Part shown: piece by piece, positions 8,696 through 16,353 of the stretch
Layout: every line of letters begins with the position of its first letter
Numbering within the stretch: the stretch's first letter is position 1
From: a bacterium
GTDB lineage: Bacteria > JAJVIF01
Assembly: GCA_022072165.1 (NCBI GenBank)
Contig: JAJVIF010000001.1
Span: forward strand, 709,353-773,352
DNA: 64,000 nucleotides
Direction of reading: 5' to 3'
The notes under the pieces: generated by a model
What the model was told of the DNA's origin: nothing
The model's database searches: none
The model's input: only the letters and a program-made list of their open reading frames with translations
Translations under genes and position numbers: made by a program

Positions 8696-9334
8696 ATGTC
8701 CGCAACTGCTCTGCAGGTCACCAGTCTGGAGTATCTGTTGCCGTTGATCACCTATCCGGTGAATGGTCCCGCCGATCTCGCGGCCGCAACGGCACATCTC
8801 GGAGGAGATCAGGCTTTGAGCAGCCATCTCGCTGCCTTCGGTCAGGCGATGGCCGGGCGTCAGTCCCACGAATGGGAGGAGGAGTACACCCGGGCGTTTG
8901 ATCTGTCGCCCATCGCAGTGCCGTATGTGTCGATTCATCTTTACGGTGAAGAAAGTTACAAGCGCGGTCTGCTGATGGCCTGGCTGAATGACCTCTACGC
9001 CGCGCATGGCTTTACGCCGGAGGCCGAAGAACTCCCGGACCATTTTCGTTCCATCCTCCGCTTCCTGCTCACGGTCCCTGAGGCGGATGCCCGCGAGCTG
9101 GCAGCCTTTTGCCTTTGCGGTCCGGTCCAGTGGATGAAGGAGAAGCTGGAAGCCGCCAACAGTCCATACCAGCATCTGCTCAGTGCATTGCAACAGGTTA
9201 TTGGCGAAGCTCCCCGCGCCGTTGATGGCTCCCCGCTTCCTCCTGCCTGGGATGTCTACAAGAGCGCGATGGCCGATGCCCTCCCTGGCTGGGACACCCG
9301 CACGCAATGGGAGCAGGAATTCGGAAAGGGCTAA
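8696..9334 (+). CDS. narJ: Nitrate reductase assembly chaperone NarJ (TorD/NarJ family)
   Basis: 212 residues, all-helical. The NarJ/TorD signature is clear: WEEEYTRAFDLSPIAVPYVSIHLYGEESYKRG, then ELPDHFRSILRFL. NarJ binds the N-terminus of apo-NarG in the cytoplasm and permits molybdenum cofactor insertion before the complex docks on NarI. ATG lies 7 bases after AGGAGG. Unlike most nar operons, narJ is not between narH and narI but on the opposite strand in the ric operon, so the two operons must be co-expressed. The gene is followed by a strong stem-loop shared with the converging transporter gene. Confidence 0.9.
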   Translation: MSATALQVTSLEYLLPLITYPVNGPADLAAATAHLGGDQALSSHLAAFGQAMAGRQSHEWEEEYTRAFDLSPIAVPYVSIHLYGEESYKRGLLMAWLNDLYAAHGFTPEAEELPDHFRSILRFLLTVPEADARELAAFCLCGPVQWMKEKLEAANSPYQHLLSALQQVIGEAPRAVDGSPLPPAWDVYKSAMADALPGWDTRTQWEQEFGKG

Positions 9335-9386
9335 AACGTCCTCCCTGCGTTTCCCAACACTGCAGCCGCCATGCGAGCGATACGCG

Positions 9387-9412
9387 CGGAGGAGCCCATA
9401 GGGGCTCCTCCG
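9387..9412. terminator. Bidirectional stem-loop terminator between narJ and narK
   Basis: Perfect 11-bp stem CGGAGGAGCCC / GGGCTCCTCCG with loop ATAG, followed on the plus strand by TTGTTGGTT. It lies between two converging genes (narJ ends 9334, the narK-type gene ends 9455), so it probably ends both transcripts. Confidence 0.75.
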
Positions 9413-9454
9413 TTGTTGGTTCGCACTTCGCCGCAGACAGGCGGGAGTAATGGC

Positions 9455-10954
9455 CTATGCGGGTAGGGCTTCGGCTGCCATCTCCTCTCCGAAGGCTCCT
9501 TCAGGTTCCTTAAGGAACAGTGCACAGTAGACCGTGCTGAAGGCTGCGCCTCCTGCCAGAATGTAAAAGAACGTCGTACTGTCCACGAGGGAGAGCACGA
9601 CCAGGTAGATCACAGCACCGACGTTGCCGTAAGCACCCGCCATCCCGGCGATCTGGCCGGTCATGCGCTTGGAAATCATGGGAATGATGGCAAATGTGGC
9701 TCCTTCGGCACCCTGCACAAACACGGAGCAGAAAATGGTCGCGGCCACAGCCATCCAGACTCCCCAGGCCACGTTGATCTGCGCCATGAGCAGAAATCCC
9801 AGGGCAATGCCGCCCATGTAGACCAGCATGACGGCTTTGCGGCTGTGCATGGAGTCGGAGATCAGTCCTCCCAGTGGGCGGGCGACCAGATTCACAAAGG
9901 CGAACGACGCTGCCACCAGTCCGGCAAACTCAGGGGTCAGGGTGAACGTCTGCTCGAAGAATGCAGGGAGCATGGAAACGACGGCCAGCTCAGCGCCAAA
10001 ATTGGTGAAGTAGGTGGTGTTCAGTGCGGCGACGCTGTTAAAGGAGTACCGCATGTCTTCCGGCACGCCGGCTTTGAGATGAGGCAGGTTGACCTGCAGG
10101 GATTTCACGACATGGGCGATGTACATGAGTCCAAGAAGACCCCAGATCGCCCAAAGGAACGGCTGCGAAATGATGGCTGCTGTATTGCCGTCCTGCCCAT
10201 TTCCGAGTGGGATGTTGGATGCGCGCCAGGCCAGGACCCCGAGCGCTCCCATCAGCGGGAACGACCAGATGAGGTACTGGACCAGATCGCCATAACTGGA
10301 GACCAGGAGGGGCTGCATTTTCTTGACACCGACGAATGTCATCCCCTCGGGAGCATCCCGCACCAGGAAGAGATACCAGACGCCATAGACCAGGGAGACG
10401 AGGCCATTGACGAAGAGCGCCCAGCGCCATCCCTGTTCAATGCCGCCAAAGAAGTCCAGGGCCAGCCAGGGGAGGGTCATCGCTGCCCAGGCCGAGCCAA
10501 AGTTGCCCCATCCCGCATAGAAGCCCTCTGCGCGACCCACAGTCTTGTGCGGGAACCACTGAGCGATCATGCGGATGCCAATCACGAATCCCGCGCCGAT
10601 GGTGCTGAGGACCAGGCGGGCGACCAGCAACTGCATGAAGTTGCTGGCAAACGCGAACACGAAAGTCGGGATCGACATGGTGATGAGCAGGATCGAGAAA
10701 CAGATCCTGGGACCGTAGCGGTCGATCAGTGCGCCAACCAGAATGCGTCCGGGAATGGTCAGGGCTACGTTGCAGATTGCCAGCAACTTGATGTGGTCTG
10801 GCGTCAACCAGTCCAGATCGCGGACCATGGTGGTCGCGAGGGGGGCCATGTTGAACCAGATGTAGAACGTGATGAAGAAGGCGATCCAGGTGAAGTGCAT
10901 CACCCGGATGTTTTCCCGACTGAAGTCAATCAGTTCCGGAACGTTTCTGGCCAT
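9455..10954 (-). CDS. narK: NarK-type nitrate/nitrite MFS transporter (distal copy)
   Basis: 499 residues with about 12 hydrophobic segments. MFS loop motifs are visible (GRILVGALIDRYGPR between helices 2 and 3; ARPLGGLISDS in the second half), and the glycine-rich nitrate-signature-type helix is seen as GAGFVIGIRMIAQWFP and GWGNFGSAWAA. NarK proteins exchange nitrate for nitrite or import nitrate with protons. The ATG at 10954 (MARNVPEL) follows AGGAC by about 9 bases and is preferred to one 11 codons upstream. It is the last gene of the reverse nar-act unit, 39 bp after the other transporter, as in tandem NarK1-NarK2 arrangements. Confidence 0.88.
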   Translation of the reverse strand: MARNVPELIDFSRENIRVMHFTWIAFFITFYIWFNMAPLATTMVRDLDWLTPDHIKLLAICNVALTIPGRILVGALIDRYGPRICFSILLITMSIPTFVFAFASNFMQLLVARLVLSTIGAGFVIGIRMIAQWFPHKTVGRAEGFYAGWGNFGSAWAAMTLPWLALDFFGGIEQGWRWALFVNGLVSLVYGVWYLFLVRDAPEGMTFVGVKKMQPLLVSSYGDLVQYLIWSFPLMGALGVLAWRASNIPLGNGQDGNTAAIISQPFLWAIWGLLGLMYIAHVVKSLQVNLPHLKAGVPEDMRYSFNSVAALNTTYFTNFGAELAVVSMLPAFFEQTFTLTPEFAGLVAASFAFVNLVARPLGGLISDSMHSRKAVMLVYMGGIALGFLLMAQINVAWGVWMAVAATIFCSVFVQGAEGATFAIIPMISKRMTGQIAGMAGAYGNVGAVIYLVVLSLVDSTTFFYILAGGAAFSTVYCALFLKEPEGAFGEEMAAEALPA

Positions 10955-10993
10955 GATCTGCCAGTCCTTTCTGCTCTGGGAGCGCAACGCGAG

Positions 10994-12373
10994 CTAACAG
11001 GGCTTCTCCGCCCCGCGCCGGGTGTAGAACCACCAGTTGATGACGATGTTGATGGCGTAGAAAACCGCGACACCGCTAAAGAAAGCCTTCGGGGATCCCG
11101 TAGCTCCGATGATGGCACCCAGGAGCGAAGAGAAGACGAAGGGACCATAGGCTGCCACTGCTGCGGTCCAGCCGATGACTCCCCCGGCCTGACGGGGCGA
11201 GTGCGCGAAGATGACCGGAATCTGGCGGAAGGTCGAGGCATTCCCGATGCCACTGAAGAAGAAGAGTCCCAGCATCAACCAGAGGAATACCTGGAACTGT
11301 GAGAGGTCGGTCGGAGCGGTGAAAGGCACCACCAGTAGCGCGCAAATCAGCAGACCGATCCCGCTCACCATGGTGATGACGCCACCGCCAATCTTGTCTG
11401 AAATCGGACCGCCAACCACACGGATGAGGGAACCGACCAATGGACCCAGCCAGGCAAACTTCAGCGGATCCGGAGCTCCTTCAAAGCCGCCATAGCAGGA
11501 CTTGATGAGCATCGGGAAGGCGGCGGAAAAGCCTGAAAAGCTGCCGAAGGTCATGATGTAGAGTGAAGTCATCAGCCAGGTGTGCTTGTCCTGGAAAATG
11601 TCGAGTTGCTCCTTAAAGGAGGCCTTGATGGGGATGCTGCGGAGTTCTGTCCAGGCGACCACCCCAATGACCAGCAGGAGCGGGATCATCCAGAGAGTGG
11701 CGTTCTGGAGCCAGATCGGCTGGCTCTGCTCACCGCGAGTGAAAGTCTGCGCGCCGCTGCTAATCGCGCCAAAGGCCGCAAAGCTGACGATCCAGGGAGT
11801 GACGACCTGCACGAGGCTGACACCGAAGTTGCCAATCCCTGCCTGGATTCCCAGTGCCGTTCCCTGCAGTCGCTTGGGAAAGAACTGACTGGTGCTCGGC
11901 ATGTAGCTGGAGAAGTCACCGCCGCCAAATCCGGAGAGGAATGCCAGGACCATGAAGACCGACCAGGGGGTCGAGGGATTCATGACGGCAATGGCCAGAC
12001 CGATACACGGAATCAGCTTCAGAAAGATGCTCCAGGTGATGACATGTCTGGTCCCATAGAGCGGGATCAGGAAAGTGTGAATGATGCGCAGTGTTCCGGC
12101 AGCGAGCCCGGGCATCGCCGTCAGCCAGAAAAGCTGCTGCGTGTCGAAGGTGTAGCCGATGGCTGGCAGGCGGACCACCACTGCACTCATCACAAACCAG
12201 CTGGCGAATGACAGCACCAGCGCAATGGTCGTGACAGTGAGAGTGCGCCAGGCAATCTTTTTGCCGGTCGCCTCCCAGAACTCTTCACGCTCTGGCTCCC
12301 ATTGCGTCAGCCAGGAGCCCTGAACCAGCGTCTTCTGTTCTTCGGAAAGCTGTGATCCTGCATCCGGGGCCAT
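10994..12373 (-). CDS. narK: NarK-type nitrate/nitrite MFS transporter (proximal copy)
   Basis: 459 residues, about 12 membrane segments after a 50-residue cytoplasmic N-terminus. The first nitrate signature appears as GFGGGDFSSYMPSTSQFFP, and the second-half glycine motif as SGIGNASTFRQIPVIF. Arg residues in LRIIHTFL and SFIRQ-like positions agree with substrate binding in the family. Together with the distal copy it gives the cell both nitrate uptake and nitrite export. ATG at 12373 follows GGAGG by 5 bases; two upstream in-frame ATGs lack such a site. It lies 123 bp after actF, with a small stem-loop between, so expression may be partly separate. Confidence 0.88.
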   Translation of the reverse strand: MAPDAGSQLSEEQKTLVQGSWLTQWEPEREEFWEATGKKIAWRTLTVTTIALVLSFASWFVMSAVVVRLPAIGYTFDTQQLFWLTAMPGLAAGTLRIIHTFLIPLYGTRHVITWSIFLKLIPCIGLAIAVMNPSTPWSVFMVLAFLSGFGGGDFSSYMPSTSQFFPKRLQGTALGIQAGIGNFGVSLVQVVTPWIVSFAAFGAISSGAQTFTRGEQSQPIWLQNATLWMIPLLLVIGVVAWTELRSIPIKASFKEQLDIFQDKHTWLMTSLYIMTFGSFSGFSAAFPMLIKSCYGGFEGAPDPLKFAWLGPLVGSLIRVVGGPISDKIGGGVITMVSGIGLLICALLVVPFTAPTDLSQFQVFLWLMLGLFFFSGIGNASTFRQIPVIFAHSPRQAGGVIGWTAAVAAYGPFVFSSLLGAIIGATGSPKAFFSGVAVFYAINIVINWWFYTRRGAEKPC

Positions 12374-12470
12374 ACGAGCCTCCATCCTCTCGCCGAGTAT
12401 CAGCAAGCGGACTAATCTGTGGACTGTCTGTCACCGACTCAACAGGACGTCACAGCAGCGAGACTCACAT

Positions 12471-12486
12471 CCCAGCCCCCGCTGGG
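12471..12486 (-). terminator. Short stem-loop between actF and narK
   Basis: Perfect 6-bp stem CCCAGC / GCTGGG with a CCCC loop (read on the plus strand), just downstream of the actF stop and upstream of the first transporter gene. There is no T-run, so it is more likely an attenuating or RNA-stabilising hairpin than a full terminator. Confidence 0.35.
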
Positions 12487-12496
12487 GTGCCCACGA

Positions 12497-13672
12497 TCAG
12501 ACGTGGTGGTGCAGGCTCTCCTGCAGGTACGGGTCGTGACGTGGTACCAGTGGTGCTTGCCCCAGCGCGCCGATGAGCACCCAACCCGCGATACCCACCG
12601 TGCCCAGGAGCCCACCCAACTCCAATAGCCCAAACACCTGCCCGGACTGTCCGGTCGCTGGTCCGATCATCAGCGAGAGATCAATCCAGCGCCCCAGCAG
12701 GACGGCAGTCGCGACCCATCCCAGGATGCGGGGGTCCCGCTTGGCCTGCCCAGGGAGCAGGACGAAAAAGGGCACGGCCCAATTCAACAGCAGATTGGCC
12801 AGGAAGAGACTCCCCCAGGCACCCTCGAATTGCGGCAGGTACCACAGGGTTTCTTCGGGCATGTTGGCGTACCAGATGATCAGGTACTGGCTGTACCAGA
12901 TGTAAAACCAGAAGCACCCGAAGGAGAAGAGGAGCTTGCCCAGGTCGTGATAGTGATTCGCTGTAATGAACCCCCGCAGCGGACCAATAGTGCCAAGCCA
13001 GATGACGACAAGCGTGACGGATGCAAGCGCGCTGAGGAAAATCCCCGCGAACTGATAGACACCGATCATGGTGCTGAACCAGGCTGGCTCCAGCGACATC
13101 ACCCAGTCGACACTCGCAAGCCAGATGGTGAGGGCATAGGCCACAAGCAGTCCGGCACTCCGTCCGAGCAACCAGTGGGTATGCCGCACATCTCCATCGA
13201 GATCCTGCTGACGGGAATGGGAGACCCAGGCGCGGGCCAGTCCGATCCAGACGGCAAAATAGAGGAGCGCCCGCAGTGTGAAGAATGGCCGACTGAGCCA
13301 GGCCGACTTGAGGGCTGTGACCGTCCCACCGGAGGGAGGCTCCGCGATCCAGGGATAGAGCACCGGTGCAGCCAGCAGCATGATGGTGATGCCAATGCAG
13401 GCTGGGAGCAGGAGCTGACTCATGGCTTCTGGCACTCGTCGGAAGAGCGCGGTCCAGCCTCCCTCTATCAGGGCATCGCAGGCCAGGAACATCATGGAGC
13501 CGAGTGCCAGCCCCAGAAGATAAAGACTGGCGATCAGGACGAGTGGAATCAGCCGGTCCGAAGCAAAGGGGAGCCCGATCAGGATCAGCACAGCCGCGAT
13601 CCCGAGAAGTATCTGAAACCCTCTGCGCCAGCCATCGGCGGAGTCATTGAGCGCAACTGGCAGGGTGCTCAT
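12497..13672 (-). CDS. actF: Alternative complex III subunit ActF (NrfD-like quinone-site subunit)
   Basis: 391 residues, about ten hydrophobic helices, resembling ActF, the smaller of two NrfD/PsrC-like membrane subunits of alternative complex III. Recognisable parts are GLALGSMMFLACDALIEGGWTALFRRVPEAM near the N-terminus and YQFAGIFLSALASVTLV with FITANHYHDLGKLLFSFGCFWFYIWYSQYLIIWYANMPEET further on, a highly conserved ActF stretch. It helps bind quinol and anchors the complex in the cytoplasmic membrane. ATG overlaps the actE stop as ATGA and follows GGAGG inside actE. It is the last act gene of the unit; cytochrome oxidase genes, the common neighbours of act loci, do not follow. Confidence 0.9.
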   Translation of the reverse strand: MSTLPVALNDSADGWRRGFQILLGIAAVLILIGLPFASDRLIPLVLIASLYLLGLALGSMMFLACDALIEGGWTALFRRVPEAMSQLLLPACIGITIMLLAAPVLYPWIAEPPSGGTVTALKSAWLSRPFFTLRALLYFAVWIGLARAWVSHSRQQDLDGDVRHTHWLLGRSAGLLVAYALTIWLASVDWVMSLEPAWFSTMIGVYQFAGIFLSALASVTLVVIWLGTIGPLRGFITANHYHDLGKLLFSFGCFWFYIWYSQYLIIWYANMPEETLWYLPQFEGAWGSLFLANLLLNWAVPFFVLLPGQAKRDPRILGWVATAVLLGRWIDLSLMIGPATGQSGQVFGLLELGGLLGTVGIAGWVLIGALGQAPLVPRHDPYLQESLHHHV

Positions 13673-14433
13673 GGGGTGCCCTCCGGCGCAGCGTCGCTGC
13701 TGCTCTCAGTGGAATGCTCTGTCACATCAGTGACAGGAGCTCCGGTGTCCGGTACATCTGCTGCAACAGATCCCGCATCCATCGGCAGCGATCTTTCATC
13801 GACCGGGAGTGACGGGTCAGGCTCTGTTGATGTGTCCGGCTCAGGTGTTGTTGACTGCGCTGCTGCTTCTTCCTGTAGCTGCCGAACATAGGCAATGATT
13901 TGCCAGCGTTCGTCGGCAGTCACCTGGTAGCTGTGCGGTGGCATGTTCTTGAAGCCATAGGTGATGACATGGAAGATCTCACCCTCTTTGAGCAGGAGAA
14001 TCTCCGGGTCGATCAGTGACTTCGGGGCGGGGTATCCGCGCTGGACGATGGTGCCGTCAGCCTGTCCCCCGAGTCCATGACAGGCGGCGCAGTATCGCCC
14101 AAAGAGGACCTGTCCGGACGCCCGCACCTGGGCGTCCTGCAGACTGATGGGACTGATCAGCTCCAGCCCAGCCCGGGTCCTTTCGTCCAGGGTCGTACCG
14201 TAGTCGAGTGGCAGGACCCCATATTCGACAGTCCCCTCAGGCGGCGACTGCATGCCAGGAGATCCAGGCTTCAGTGGATGCTCAGCAAAGGCATCCAACG
14301 GTACCGAGTGCGCCATGTTGGGCAGGATGGTGTCCACGTTGGGCTCGGCTGGGTTCCGCGGCATCGCCCAGGTCGCCCAGAGCGTACCGATGGTCGCGAC
14401 CGCCAGCAGGGCGTTGAGTGTTGGCACGTTCAT
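13669..14433 (-). CDS. actE: Alternative complex III monoheme cytochrome c ActE
   Basis: 254 residues. It has an N-terminal membrane anchor or uncleaved signal (residues 3-22), then a single c-type heme site CAACH in RYCAACHGLGGQADG. The distal ligand region is around YGFKNMPPHSYQVTADERWQIIAYVRQLQ, where the Met of MPPH is the likely sixth ligand. The C-terminal 60 residues are a Pro/Asp/Ser/Thr-rich low-complexity tail. ActE passes electrons from the complex to soluble or membrane cytochromes on the outer face of the membrane. ATG overlaps the actD stop (ATGA) and follows AAGGAGAGG. Confidence 0.9.
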   Translation of the reverse strand: MNVPTLNALLAVATIGTLWATWAMPRNPAEPNVDTILPNMAHSVPLDAFAEHPLKPGSPGMQSPPEGTVEYGVLPLDYGTTLDERTRAGLELISPISLQDAQVRASGQVLFGRYCAACHGLGGQADGTIVQRGYPAPKSLIDPEILLLKEGEIFHVITYGFKNMPPHSYQVTADERWQIIAYVRQLQEEAAAQSTTPEPDTSTEPDPSLPVDERSLPMDAGSVAADVPDTGAPVTDVTEHSTESSSDAAPEGTP

Positions 14434-14975
14434 GCGTCCTCTCCTTCCCGAAACTCCTGATCGATGGCGACCGGCTGGCAGCCATCGAGGAGTGGCCGCA
14501 GTTCCGCTTCATTGCGGACCGTCGCCGTAGCCTTTACGAGCACCACAAATCGATCGCTCGTGGCTCCTTCGTAGTGCCGTCGCGCCCGATTGCCGAATCC
14601 GAGTCCGCAGAGACAGAACAGGGTGATGACACTGCCGTAGCCAGCCCACAGGACCATCATCTCGAAGATGGCGGGGAAGAAGGCGGGCAGACTGTCAAAG
14701 GGCTTGCCGCCGATGTTGAGGGGCCAGTCGGTGGCCGAGGCCCAGGTCTGAAGCCACCAGATGGCGAAGGCACCACTGGCACCGAAGAGGAAAGTGGCCA
14801 GCGGGAGTCGTGACGGCGGCAGCGCGAGGGCATCGCTGAGTCCATGGACTGCATAGGGCGTGTGGACATCGAGGAGCTCCAGTCCGGCAGCCCGGAGTCG
14901 GTGGACTCCCGTGAGGAGTCGCTGTTCGTCATCGAAGCTGACGATCAGCACATGGTCGGCAACTCTAGCTCTCAT
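14430..14975 (-). CDS. actD: Alternative complex III subunit ActD (DUF3341)
   Basis: 181 residues of the DUF3341/ActD family. A cytoplasmic ferredoxin-like part (VLIVSFDDEQRLLTGVHRLRAAG...DVHTPYAVHGL) is followed by two membrane helices and the conserved NIGGKPFDSLPAFFPAIFEMMVLWAGYGSV stretch. ActD is a peripheral/membrane linker subunit without cofactors. ATG at 14975 follows AGGAGGAGG by 7 bases; the upstream in-frame ATG overlaps actC too far. It overlaps actC by 11 bp and actE by 4 bp, so translation is probably coupled. Confidence 0.9.
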   Translation of the reverse strand: MRARVADHVLIVSFDDEQRLLTGVHRLRAAGLELLDVHTPYAVHGLSDALALPPSRLPLATFLFGASGAFAIWWLQTWASATDWPLNIGGKPFDSLPAFFPAIFEMMVLWAGYGSVITLFCLCGLGFGNRARRHYEGATSDRFVVLVKATATVRNEAELRPLLDGCQPVAIDQEFREGEDA

Positions 14976-16353
14976 GGTGGACCTCCTCCTGACCGGCGTG
15001 GTGCCGTCCATAGGCCAGCACGCCCTTCACTTCTCCGATGCTGATCACCGGCAGGAAGCGGATAAAGAGCAGGAACATCGTGAAAAAGAGCCCGAAGCTT
15101 CCAGCGAAGGTCGCCCACTCCACCAGAGTTGGGGCGTACGAAGACCAGCTGGAGGGAAGGAAGTCATGCTGCAGCGAACTGACGATGATGACGAACCGCT
15201 CGAACCACATCCCGACATTGATCAGGACACAGATCGCAAAGATCATGCCCAGATTTTTCCTGACTGCCGGGAACCAGAAGAGTTGTGGCACCAGGACATT
15301 GCAGACCACCATGATCCAGTAGCCCCAGGCGAGGCTGCCGGTGGCGCGGTCCATGAAGATGAACTGTTCATACTGACTCGGGCTGTAGAGCGCTGTAAAG
15401 AACTCCGTGCCATATGCCAGACCCACCATCAGGCTGACGGCCAGGATGACTTTAGTCATCGGCTCGAAGTGACGCAGCGTCAGATAGTCCCTGAGATTGA
15501 GCACACTTCGCAGCACGATCATCAGCAACAGGACCATGGCCATGCCGGAGAGAATCGCACCAGCCACGAAGTATGGCGGAAAGATGGTGGTGTGCCAGCC
15601 AGGGACGATGCCCGCGGCAAAGTCGAGGCTCACGATGGTATGGACAGACAGCACCAGAGGTGTCGCCAGTCCGGCCAGGAGCATGTAGACCATTTCGTAG
15701 CGGTGCCATGTCCGGTGGGAACCATCCCAGCCGCAGCTGAAAAAGGTCAGAACATTTTTGCGGAGTCCAGGCTTCGCCCGGTCCCGCAGTGTGGCGAGGT
15801 CTGGAATCAGCCCGACATACCAGAAGAGGAGGCTGATCAGGAAATAGGTCGAGATGGCGAAGAAGTCCCACATCAGGGGTGAGCGGAAATTGACCCAGAG
15901 GGACCCCCGCTCATTGGGATACGGGAGCATCCAGAAGAAGCGCCAGGGACGTCCCATGTGGATGAGTGGAAAGATGCCGGCGCACATGACGGCGAAAATG
16001 GTCATGGCTTCTGCGGCCCGGGCAACCGAGGTGCGCCAGCGCTGACGGAACAGGAAGAGGATGGCGCTGATGAGGGTGCCGGCGTGGCCGATACCGACCC
16101 AGAAGACGAAGTTCGTGATGTCGAAGGCCCAGCCGATGGTCTTGTTCAGCCCCCACGTGCCAATGCCTGTCGCAATCTGATAGCTGACCGCTACGATTCC
16201 CAGGCAGAGCAGCGATACGGCGGGCAGGAACGCCAGCCACCAACCAAAAGTTGAGGGCCTTTCGATGATGCCTGCGATGTCGCTGGTGACTTCGGCCAGC
16301 GACCGGGGCTGCTCCAGGAGCGGTACACGCAGCGCAGATTCGTGGCTACCCAT
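14965..16353 (-). CDS. actC: Alternative complex III subunit ActC (NrfD/PsrC-like)
   Basis: 462 residues, about ten membrane helices, the larger NrfD-like subunit. Conserved ActC stretches are TNFVFWVGIGHAGTLISAILFLFRQ-type helix 2, FPLIHMGRPWRFFW, NFRSPLMWDFFAISTYFLISLLFWYVGLIPD, and LSVHTIVSLDFAAGIVPGWHTTIFPPYFVAGAI, which contains the quinone-site His and Asp positions. It binds and oxidises quinol and may translocate protons. ATG at 16353 lies 5 bases after GGAGGG and overlaps the actB stop by 8 bp; an earlier ATG at 16389 has no ribosome site. Confidence 0.92.
   Translation of the reverse strand: MGSHESALRVPLLEQPRSLAEVTSDIAGIIERPSTFGWWLAFLPAVSLLCLGIVAVSYQIATGIGTWGLNKTIGWAFDITNFVFWVGIGHAGTLISAILFLFRQRWRTSVARAAEAMTIFAVMCAGIFPLIHMGRPWRFFWMLPYPNERGSLWVNFRSPLMWDFFAISTYFLISLLFWYVGLIPDLATLRDRAKPGLRKNVLTFFSCGWDGSHRTWHRYEMVYMLLAGLATPLVLSVHTIVSLDFAAGIVPGWHTTIFPPYFVAGAILSGMAMVLLLMIVLRSVLNLRDYLTLRHFEPMTKVILAVSLMVGLAYGTEFFTALYSPSQYEQFIFMDRATGSLAWGYWIMVVCNVLVPQLFWFPAVRKNLGMIFAICVLINVGMWFERFVIIVSSLQHDFLPSSWSSYAPTLVEWATFAGSFGLFFTMFLLFIRFLPVISIGEVKGVLAYGRHHAGQEEVHHES

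Noticed and set aside
9845-11302. A 485-codon plus-strand frame opposite the two NarK-type genes
   Set aside because: The composition is that of an antisense shadow of membrane helices (very rich in Asp, Glu, Gly and Arg), and both transporters are clear.
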